A stretch of DNA of 64,000 bases from Rickettsiales bacterium (GTDB lineage: Bacteria; Pseudomonadota; Alphaproteobacteria; Rs-D84), in NCBI GenBank assembly GCA_031283185.1, contig JAITCH010000009.1, positions 65,190 through 129,189 of the forward strand. Reading direction: 5' to 3'. Of this stretch, positions 44,758 through 52,104 are shown piece by piece. A program made the position numbers and the translations under genes. How positions within the stretch are numbered: position 1 is the first letter of the stretch; every line of letters starts with the position of its first letter. The notes beneath the pieces were generated by a model. It had not been told where the DNA came from. It saw only the letters and a list, made by a program, of their open reading frames with translations, and did no database searches.

Positions 44758-47700
44758 ATGTATTTAAGAAAAATCGGCTTATTTCTTGCCGCGATAATTA
44801 TGGCGATACCGGCGCATTCGGCGCAGACCTCGTTTCAGCAGGCGTCGCAGTTGCTATTGGCTGCGCGTCAAGGCAACGGGGCAGAGGTTCAGCGTCTGAT
44901 AGCGATGGGTGTGGATGTAAATTACCGCGATCCGTCCGGGATGAGTTTGGCTTGCACAGCGATAATGAATAACGATCGCGGCACGGCGCAGTTGTTGCAA
45001 AGTTTCGGTGCGGACGCATCGCGTTGCGATCAAGAGATTCGGAATTTCAGACGCGCTAATATAGAGCCTTCTCAGTCGGGGATATTTTCAGGGCTCAGCA
45101 GCACGCAAAGTATGGTTCTTGCGGCGGGCGGCGCGGCGTTGGGTGTTGGCGCATTGGGCTATTTGGCGGGACTTTATACGGATGGGAATAATAATCCGCT
45201 TCCGAACGAAAGCACTAATCGCCCGGGCCAGGGCGGCGGTGGCGGGACTACGCCCGGCGAAACGATAACGATTCCGAATGCGCCGAATAATTGCACTAAT
45301 TGCGCGGGCGATTGGGCAACGGCGCAGATAGCGGCATCGAATCCGGCGACCGCGGCCGGAAATTTTGCAAGGATGTCGGCCAGTGGCGCGCTTATAAATG
45401 CGGGCTTGGCTGCGAATCCACAGGTGGATTTAAGAAGTAATGACGCGTGGTGGCGGAACGGCCGGCAGAATTATTTATTGTTGAATAGTTATTATGATGC
45501 GAACGCGCGGGGATATTTCGGACAGAAGATCTTGCGTGTTGACGCCACTCGAAATCCTGTGGCATCAAGTCATTTCACGACTCAGATACCTGACACATTT
45601 GGCGGCCAGGTTGTGAATGCGGGCGCGCCGGTCAGCATTGCGCTGATAACGAATAGCGGAATAACGCGCAGCGGCAATTTAATGGACGAAACGATTTCCG
45701 GCGATGGCGATACTATGGCGGACATTGTTTATGCGAAGGTTAACGGCAATGGTGGAACGGCGACACCGACTCTTGAAGCCGCTGCTGCGAACAGGTATTG
45801 GAATTTGATTGTTAATCGGATGACTGGCGGCTTTGATAACGGCACTTCATCTGAAAGGCCTGGGTTTAATTTTGCATTAACGGCGTCGTTCGGGGATTTT
45901 TTAATGAAGTATGCTGGCGCAAATCCCAGCACTTGCACGGCAAGTGGTTGGACGGCGGGGAATTGCCCTGGGGTTTCATCGGCTAATTATACTGCGGCGT
46001 TGACGGCGTATCAGCAGGCGGCGTCAGTGTTTAATCAACGCAAGACTTTGGATTATTTCGCAGGCATAAATGATGCGGGCGCGACGGGTCAGGCATTGGC
46101 GAATTTCCAATGGAAATGGTATAGCAATTCTGCGAATCAAACTGATTTCATTAATCTTTTTTCTATTAACGGCACTCCGCCGACTGGCGCGTGCAGTCTG
46201 ACTGCCGTGCAATCCGGCACAAATTGCAATGGTATGGATGCGACAAGTTTTTTAATCGCGCAAAAGGCGTGGACATTATATAATGGCGGGACGATTGATG
46301 GCGATATATTGGCGGGCTTGACTTGGTGGCTGGGTGAAATTGGAATATCGAATCCGGCGGCATCTGCGGCGGTTATATTTGGATTGTATCAGAATCAAGA
46401 AAGTTTTTATGATGATTCATTGCTGGCGAAAATTTTAATCGGCAGATACGGACAGAATGACGATTGGCAGGGCGGCTATGTTCCGAATGCCCAGTTGATG
46501 GTTGTTAAAACTGGTAATGGCAAGGGTGTTGATGTAGACGGGAACGAAGTAGATATTGATTATACTAATTTCCGTGCGTTGCTTGCGGCCTTTGATACGG
46601 CGTCTAACCCTGGCACTAATACCAGCACATCGTTCAAGCCGACTATTTTGGCGAATGCGGCGTTGCCGACATTTTCCAAATTGACTGATACTGCGACTGC
46701 GGATGGCCTGCGCGGATTGATAATAAATAATCAGAATCAAACGGAACGCGAAAATGCATTTGGTAATGCCATAAATAAATATTATAACCAAGAAGACAAT
46801 GTTCGCACGCCGGGATTTGATGCGTTGACGCTTTTCAATAGGTATAATACTAATAATGATGCTACGCCTATGCTTATATTTGGCGCGGGTGATTATTCTG
46901 CGGGTCTTGGTCTGGGGCAGATTCAGACAGCGACATTTGAAAATCTGGCTCCGTGGATTTGGGCTGGATTAAAGCATTCGTTTATGACGGCGGTTGCGGT
47001 GCAGGCGGTGGACGGGACAAGCGGAATTGCATTGTCGGGGCTTGCTTCATATGATGCAGATTCGGCATTAAAAATTAGGTTATCGCAGTATTATGATCAG
47101 GACGGAGATTTATATCGTTCACGCGCTTGCGGTGTGGTTGCGGGCTTGGGCGTAGCGGGCGGGATTGATCCGTGGTGTTTTGCATCGCCGGGATTAACAT
47201 CGGAACAAGCGGTTGCAAGTTTGGCTGGAAATGTTGGACTGCTTTCGTCAGCGTTTAGTTATATGACTATGCGGCAGATATTCACGCTTATTGCTGTTTC
47301 ATCGGATAGATTGGCGATGACTGCGGCTGATTTGAAGGACAAATATGAATTGCCCGGTGAATATCAGTCAATGGTTGATGCGGGAATGGATTATAAAACC
47401 GTATTTGCCCAAGTGTTCGGCTATGGATTGGCGAATCTGCAACGCGCGACATTGCCCGGGTCCAAGGTTCATATATTAACGACTAATGGCAATATATTTT
47501 CAACAACCAACTCTGGTAATAATTCCAATACGGCGAGTTGGACTGCGCGCGCGGCGACATTGGGATTGCACCTGACCTCAGTCGGTTCTAATTTCATACA
47601 AAGCACGGGGTGGACGCCAAGTTTTGCATTCGGGACGCAACTTCACGGGATAAACGCGCCGATGTTTGATATATTGGAATCCGAAGACGGCACTATGTCC

Positions 47701-48729
47701 ATCCCGCGCATTTGGCATCAATCCGCGGATTTTGTAGCGATGCGTTCGTCCTTGGACCTGCTCGACAATTTCCAACAATTCGCAACTGACAGCCCGACTA
47801 TATACGACCACGAAGGTGTGAAAATTGGATTGTCGCAGGGATTGGATTACGAGAATAAATCATTTGTCCGCGATGCAACGCTTAACCTAGATAGCGATAA
47901 TTCGTTCGCCGATTTCAGTTATAAGAAATCATCCGCGAACCACAGGGACGGAGTTTTGGGGCTTGCTTCGGACACGACAAAAATGGGCGCGGGATTAAAA
48001 TCGGACGGCTTTTCATTTGGGGTAAGTGGATTTAACGGCACGATAAAAATCTCGGATGCATTGCTTGACCAAAGCAACGCGGATACCAAACAGAACCTTG
48101 GAAGAATCTATGGCGCACAACTGAATGCCGGATATAAAACTGAAACATTGCAGGCGACATTATCTGCCGGTTCTGCGATTGAATCAGATACGATACTCGG
48201 CGCATATGGGTCGGGATTGTTGGAACTCGGCGGCAGCAATTCAATCTTCGCCCGGTTTGATTTTAATAAGTCATTGCCCGACTTGATCGGGCAATCTCGG
48301 CCGCTTAAAATTTCCATATCATCCGAAGTCGCCCGCACCACTCCAAACAAGACGCAGAATTATGTCATAAATAATATGTCGGAATTTATTTCGACGGCGG
48401 CATCGGCGAAATTGGATTGGGGAAATTTGTCCGTTGGGGTAGCCTTGCCGCTTGCAGTGGTTCACGGAACAATGGATTATTTAGATGTGCAAATGTGGAC
48501 GGACGAAACGGAGGACGGGTATAAGTTAATGGTAGATGCCAGCCTTCATAATATCAATATGGCTAATTCTGAGCGCGAAGTTCGTCTGAATGCAGAGTAT
48601 AAATTGGAATTGGGAGAATTTACAACTGCGAACCTCGGCGCGATTTATCGCATTAATCCCAATAACACTGCCCAGTTCGGCAACGAGTCTATATTAATGC
48701 TCAAACTCTCCCATAAATTGGGAATATAA
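44758..48729 (+). CDS. Large surface protein, autotransporter-like
   Basis: 1323 aa. Signal peptide MYLRKIGLFLAAIIMAIPAHSA, one or two ankyrin-like repeats (residues 28-90; LLAARQGNGAEVQRLIAMGVDVNYRDPSG), a membrane-like segment (GAALGVGALGYLAGLY) and a Gly-rich linker (GQGGGGGTTPGE). A long passenger region rich in Asn, Thr and Ala follows, of no recognised family. The last 280 residues alternate beta strands as in an autotransporter barrel, but the end (LKLSHKLGI) lacks a terminal aromatic residue. An R-C repeat is translated as KSLPDLIGQSRP in the barrel part. Confidence 0.78.
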   Translation: MYLRKIGLFLAAIIMAIPAHSAQTSFQQASQLLLAARQGNGAEVQRLIAMGVDVNYRDPSGMSLACTAIMNNDRGTAQLLQSFGADASRCDQEIRNFRRANIEPSQSGIFSGLSSTQSMVLAAGGAALGVGALGYLAGLYTDGNNNPLPNESTNRPGQGGGGGTTPGETITIPNAPNNCTNCAGDWATAQIAASNPATAAGNFARMSASGALINAGLAANPQVDLRSNDAWWRNGRQNYLLLNSYYDANARGYFGQKILRVDATRNPVASSHFTTQIPDTFGGQVVNAGAPVSIALITNSGITRSGNLMDETISGDGDTMADIVYAKVNGNGGTATPTLEAAAANRYWNLIVNRMTGGFDNGTSSERPGFNFALTASFGDFLMKYAGANPSTCTASGWTAGNCPGVSSANYTAALTAYQQAASVFNQRKTLDYFAGINDAGATGQALANFQWKWYSNSANQTDFINLFSINGTPPTGACSLTAVQSGTNCNGMDATSFLIAQKAWTLYNGGTIDGDILAGLTWWLGEIGISNPAASAAVIFGLYQNQESFYDDSLLAKILIGRYGQNDDWQGGYVPNAQLMVVKTGNGKGVDVDGNEVDIDYTNFRALLAAFDTASNPGTNTSTSFKPTILANAALPTFSKLTDTATADGLRGLIINNQNQTERENAFGNAINKYYNQEDNVRTPGFDALTLFNRYNTNNDATPMLIFGAGDYSAGLGLGQIQTATFENLAPWIWAGLKHSFMTAVAVQAVDGTSGIALSGLASYDADSALKIRLSQYYDQDGDLYRSRACGVVAGLGVAGGIDPWCFASPGLTSEQAVASLAGNVGLLSSAFSYMTMRQIFTLIAVSSDRLAMTAADLKDKYELPGEYQSMVDAGMDYKTVFAQVFGYGLANLQRATLPGSKVHILTTNGNIFSTTNSGNNSNTASWTARAATLGLHLTSVGSNFIQSTGWTPSFAFGTQLHGINAPMFDILESEDGTMSIPRIWHQSADFVAMRSSLDLLDNFQQFATDSPTIYDHEGVKIGLSQGLDYENKSFVRDATLNLDSDNSFADFSYKKSSANHRDGVLGLASDTTKMGAGLKSDGFSFGVSGFNGTIKISDALLDQSNADTKQNLGRIYGAQLNAGYKTETLQATLSAGSAIESDTILGAYGSGLLELGGSNSIFARFDFNKSLPDLIGQSRPLKISISSEVARTTPNKTQNYVINNMSEFISTAASAKLDWGNLSVGVALPLAVVHGTMDYLDVQMWTDETEDGYKLMVDASLHNINMANSEREVRLNAEYKLELGEFTTANLGAIYRINPNNTAQFGNESILMLKLSHKLGI
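48265..48303 (+). repeat. R-C repeat inside the surface-protein gene
   Basis: CATTGCCCGACTTGATCGGG palindrome plus CAATCTCGGCC, read in frame without a stop within the barrel-like region. Confidence 0.9.
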
Positions 48730-48990
48730 TTTAAAGCGGGGTGGGGTCTCCTGACCCCGCCCCGAACATTTTCTCATCTTATTATTACCGCACCCACCTA
48801 CTCAACTCGTCAGCCCCGCGGCTTGTCGCGCCGTAGCGAAGCGTAGGCGGAAGGCGGGGCTAGGGCTAAAAATCGCGGGCGTAGCCCGCCAAAATAAATA
48901 AGTCATTGCCCGGCTTGACCGGGCAATCTCGGCCGAAAAAAAATTCCCATTCTCTATTTTTTTGTCATTCCCGCGTCAGCGGGTAATATC
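48730..48990. repeat. R-D and R-C repeats after the surface protein
   Basis: R-D (48736-48774), a GCCCCGC palindrome carrying the TCGCGCCGTAGCGAAGCG module (48812-48861), GCGGGCGTAGCCCGC (48876-48890), R-C (48898-48934) and an R-C variant with CCCGCGTCAGCGGG (48964-48988) just before element S copy 2. Confidence 0.8.
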
Positions 48991-48991
48991 T

Positions 48992-49146
48992 CAAAAAATC
49001 CAACTTTGTCGCAACGGCGCGTCAGGCCGTCCAATACCAAGGAAACCCGACCTGCGGTGTATTGTATATACATAAAGTGTCGGGTTTCAGAAGTGTAGTG
49101 GACGGAAATGACGCGGCGGGATGAAAAACAAAGTTAGGATTTTTTG
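48992..49146. repeat. Structured element S, copy 2
   Basis: 155 bases bounded by CAAAAAATCC and GGATTTTTTG, extended inward by AACTTTG and CAAAGTT. Shares its core with copy 1 (TCGCAACGG, GGCCGTCCAATACCAAGG, ATTGTATATACATAAAGTG, GGGATGAAAAA) but has CGCGTCA/TGACGCG (49018-49024 with 49109-49115) where copy 1 has CTTGATA/TATCAAG. Stems CCGTCC/GGACGG and GAAACCCGAC/GTCGGGTTTC are perfect here. The right end lies 7 bases from the alaS stop codon. Confidence 0.85.
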
Positions 49147-49153
49147 TCCTTAT

Positions 49154-50896
49154 TTAACCCACCACCGCTTTTATGCGCCGCACCCCCGCCGCACTACTCT
49201 CTTCTTTTAATATCTTAAACCGCCCCAACTCAGCAGTATTCCCCGCGTGCGGCCCTCCGCAAATTTCTTTGGAAAATCCGCCCATAGTATAGACCTTAAC
49301 GACTTCGCCGTATTTCGCCTCGAACAAACCGATTGCTCCACCGGCCTTGGCATCCGCGACCGACATTTCTTCCATAATGATTTCAGCCCCGGCGGCGATG
49401 GCCTCATTGACTTTCGCCTCCACAAGCGCGATTTCGTCATCAGTCATCTTGCGATCGAACGAGAAATCAAATCTCAATCGTTCAGCTGTAATGTTTGATC
49501 CGCGTTGTGCAACGCCGTCCCCCAAAACCGCCCGCAAAGCAGAATGCAGCAAGTGTGTTGCAGTATGAAGTTTGGTGGTTTCATCGGAATGGTCGGCGAG
49601 ACCACTCTTAAAGACTTGCGATGTGCGCGACCGCTCTTTTTGTTCTGCCATTGCGGCATCAAATCCCGGCAGGTCGACGCCGATTCCGCGCTCGCGCAAA
49701 ATCTGTTCCGTCAGATCAAGCGGAAATCCATATGTGTCGTATAGTTTGAAAGCCGCCGCGCCCGGCAGGGTTTTCGCACCGCCAAGTCCCGCGACTTCTT
49801 TTTCCAGCAATTTCAATCCGCTGGTTAACATATCTTCAAACGCATCTTCTTCACGGCGGATTGTTTCGATGACGCGCGCTTGTTCACGCGCCAATTCGGG
49901 ATATGCGTCGCCCATCTCCGAAACCAACGCCGGGTAAAGCGCACTCAGCAACGCGCCCTTGTGCCCCAATACTTGACCTTGACGCATAGCGCGGCGCAGT
50001 ATGCGGCGGATGACATAGCCGCGTTCGGTGTTGGAAGGCTGAATGCCATCGGCGATTGCGAAACCGACCGCGCGAAGATGGTCGGAAATAATTTTGAACG
50101 CCGGGGTGTTCGCAGCCGTCTGTTGAACGCCGACTAAATCGGCCGTGGCATTTTTCAAAGCAACGAACAGGTCGGTATCATAGTTATCGTGCACACCTTG
50201 AAGCATTGCCGCCCATCGTTCCAGCCCGCCGCCGGTATCGACATTTTGCTTTGGCAAATCGGTTAATGCGCCATCAGTCCCGCGATCAAATTGCATAAAT
50301 ACATTGTTCCAAATTTCGATGAAGCGTCCATCATCTTCGGTCGGAGTGCCGGGAAGTCCGCCCGGAACATCATCTCCGTGGTCATAAAAAATTTCAGTGC
50401 AAGGACCGCAAGGGCCGGTATCGCCCATCGCCCACCAGTTGGGCTTGTCCAGACGGATTGCGTCTTTGCCGGTGATGCGTTTCCAAATTGCAGCGGCCTC
50501 GTCGTCGGAATCGTGAACTGTTACGACTAACTTTGCCGGGTCAATGTTCATTTCGCGGGTCAGCAAGTTCCAAGATAATTCAATCGCGCCTTCTTTGAAG
50601 TAATCGCCGAAAGACCAGTTGCCTAACATCTCAAAGAAAGTGTGGTGGCGGGAGTCAAAGCCAACATCTTCCAGGTCGTTGTGTTTTCCACCAGCCCTCA
50701 GACACTTTTGGGAATCGGCCACACGGGGCGCGGGCGCATCTTGAATACCTTGTAGAACTTTTTTGAATGGCACTACGCCTGCAACCGTGAACAGCAGCGA
50801 GTTATCGTCTGGCACGAGGGAGGCCGAGGGAACGATTTTATGTCCATTTTTTTCCATATAGTCCAAGAATAATTTTCTAATTTCATTAAATTTCAT
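49154..50896 (-). CDS. alaS: Alanyl-tRNA synthetase, short form
   Basis: 580 aa against about 870 usually. The catalytic domain is complete (GNWSFGDYFK, GPCGPCTEIFYDHGD, DTGGGLERWAAMLQ), as is the editing domain with HTATHLLHSAL and CGGPHAGNTAELG (zinc His and Cys). It stops at GVRRIKAVVG, the end of the editing domain: the helical linker and C-Ala domain are missing. No continuation of the missing part was seen in either frame downstream; element S follows within seven bases of the stop. Presumably a genuine reduced enzyme, since sequence up to the end is well conserved. Confidence 0.94.
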   Translation of the reverse strand: MKFNEIRKLFLDYMEKNGHKIVPSASLVPDDNSLLFTVAGVVPFKKVLQGIQDAPAPRVADSQKCLRAGGKHNDLEDVGFDSRHHTFFEMLGNWSFGDYFKEGAIELSWNLLTREMNIDPAKLVVTVHDSDDEAAAIWKRITGKDAIRLDKPNWWAMGDTGPCGPCTEIFYDHGDDVPGGLPGTPTEDDGRFIEIWNNVFMQFDRGTDGALTDLPKQNVDTGGGLERWAAMLQGVHDNYDTDLFVALKNATADLVGVQQTAANTPAFKIISDHLRAVGFAIADGIQPSNTERGYVIRRILRRAMRQGQVLGHKGALLSALYPALVSEMGDAYPELAREQARVIETIRREEDAFEDMLTSGLKLLEKEVAGLGGAKTLPGAAAFKLYDTYGFPLDLTEQILRERGIGVDLPGFDAAMAEQKERSRTSQVFKSGLADHSDETTKLHTATHLLHSALRAVLGDGVAQRGSNITAERLRFDFSFDRKMTDDEIALVEAKVNEAIAAGAEIIMEEMSVADAKAGGAIGLFEAKYGEVVKVYTMGGFSKEICGGPHAGNTAELGRFKILKEESSAAGVRRIKAVVG

Positions 50897-51144
50897 TTCA
50901 TTCTCCTAAATTCCCCTCTTGGGGAGGGGTGGCACCGAAGGTGCCGGGGTGGGGAAATTCCCCGCCAATTGTATCGCGCTCAAAAGTCTCCTTCGCTGGC
51001 GAAGGGGTGTCGCGCCGTAGCAAAGCGTAGGCGGACGGGGTAGTGGATAATAAAGTTGTCGGCTTTGCCGACTGAGCAACTCCACACTCCACACTCTATA
51101 TTATACTCATTGAAAAATCAAGAAACACTTATTATACTCTTCCT
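50897..51144. repeat. R-B-like and R-A repeats between alaS and miaA
   Basis: Divergent gap of about 250 bases: CCCCTCTTGGGGAGGGG with module GGCACCGAAGGTGCC (50908-50955), a left fragment of R-B (50957-50969), R-A (50980-51049) and GTCGGCTTTGCCGAC (51058-51072). The miaA promoter may be in 51090-51144 but is not clear. Confidence 0.8.
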
Positions 51145-52104
51145 ATGGCGAAGACGACTTATATTATTACTGGACCCACGGCGAGCGGCAAAAGCGATTT
51201 TGCTCACGAACTTGCATTGCGTGCTAATGGCACGATTATCAATGCGGACTCGGTTCAGATATATCGCGGCCTAGAAACTCTATCTGCCTCCCCTCTAAAA
51301 AATTCCCCCTCAATAGATAACATTCCATATAAACTTTATTCCATAATTCGCCCACCTGAAAAAATGTCAGCGGGAAGATATGCAGAGTTGGCGCACGCCG
51401 AAGCGGCACAGGCGGACACACCAATTTTCGTTGGCGGCACGGGGTTTTATTTGTCGGCGTTAACGGATGGCTTTTCAGATTTGCCTGATGTGTCTCGCCA
51501 GTCGCAATTAATCGCCGAAGGCTTTGCGAACAAACACGCGGAATTGCAAAAATGCGATCCGGTGTTGGCGGCGAAATTGCATCCGAATGACACACAACGC
51601 CTGACCCGCGCGCTTTCTATATTCATTGAAACCGGCCAACCCCTATCTTCATTTCAACAATTCCCCGCCAAGGGTGGCGGGGTGTCCGGCTCCGCCGGAC
51701 GGGGTGGTTCGCTAATAAAAATCGCCATCCTTCCTCCACGCGCAGAACTATTAAAACGCGCTGCCGCCCGCCGCGAAACGATGTTGGCGAACGGCGCATT
51801 AGACGAAGTCAAAATGAACATATCATTTGATATAAAGGCGATTGGCTTCCGCGAGATTCGGTCATATTTGCGCGATGAAATCAGCCGGGACGAGATGTTG
51901 CGCTTATGGTCGATTGCCGATGCACAATATATAAAGAGACAATTCACCTGGCTCCGCAATAAGTTCTTGGCTCAAAAGTCCCCTTCGCTGGCGAAGGGGT
52001 GGACTGCGAAGCAGGACGGGGTAGTGGTTAATAATAATTCAAATCAAATAATCATTGATCACATACCAACATCAAAGGACATAGAAGATGTTCTCAGAAA
52101 ATGA
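51145..52104 (+). CDS. miaA: tRNA dimethylallyltransferase MiaA with two repeat insertions
   Basis: 319 aa. It prenylates A37 of tRNAs reading U-initial codons. GPTASGKSDFAHELAL (P-loop), INADSVQIYRGLETLSA and VGGTGFYLSALTDG are intact, and KAIGFREIRSYL lies late. A translated R-B repeat (FPAKGGGVSGSAGRGGS) interrupts the sequence after residue 170, and a translated R-A repeat (SPSLAKGWTAKQDGVVV) lies near the C-terminus. Both are in frame. Its last 17 bases overlap priA. Confidence 0.94.
   Translation: MAKTTYIITGPTASGKSDFAHELALRANGTIINADSVQIYRGLETLSASPLKNSPSIDNIPYKLYSIIRPPEKMSAGRYAELAHAEAAQADTPIFVGGTGFYLSALTDGFSDLPDVSRQSQLIAEGFANKHAELQKCDPVLAAKLHPNDTQRLTRALSIFIETGQPLSSFQQFPAKGGGVSGSAGRGGSLIKIAILPPRAELLKRAAARRETMLANGALDEVKMNISFDIKAIGFREIRSYLRDEISRDEMLRLWSIADAQYIKRQFTWLRNKFLAQKSPSLAKGWTAKQDGVVVNNNSNQIIIDHIPTSKDIEDVLRK
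51660..51712 (+). repeat. R-B repeat inside miaA
   Basis: R-B copy with module TCCGGCTCCGCCGGAC, in frame, no stop. Confidence 0.9.
51973..52032 (+). repeat. R-A repeat inside miaA, 3' part
   Basis: R-A copy with module GACTGCGAAGCAGGAC, translated as SPSLAKGWTAKQDGVVV; a different reading frame of the repeat from the one used in priA. Confidence 0.9.
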
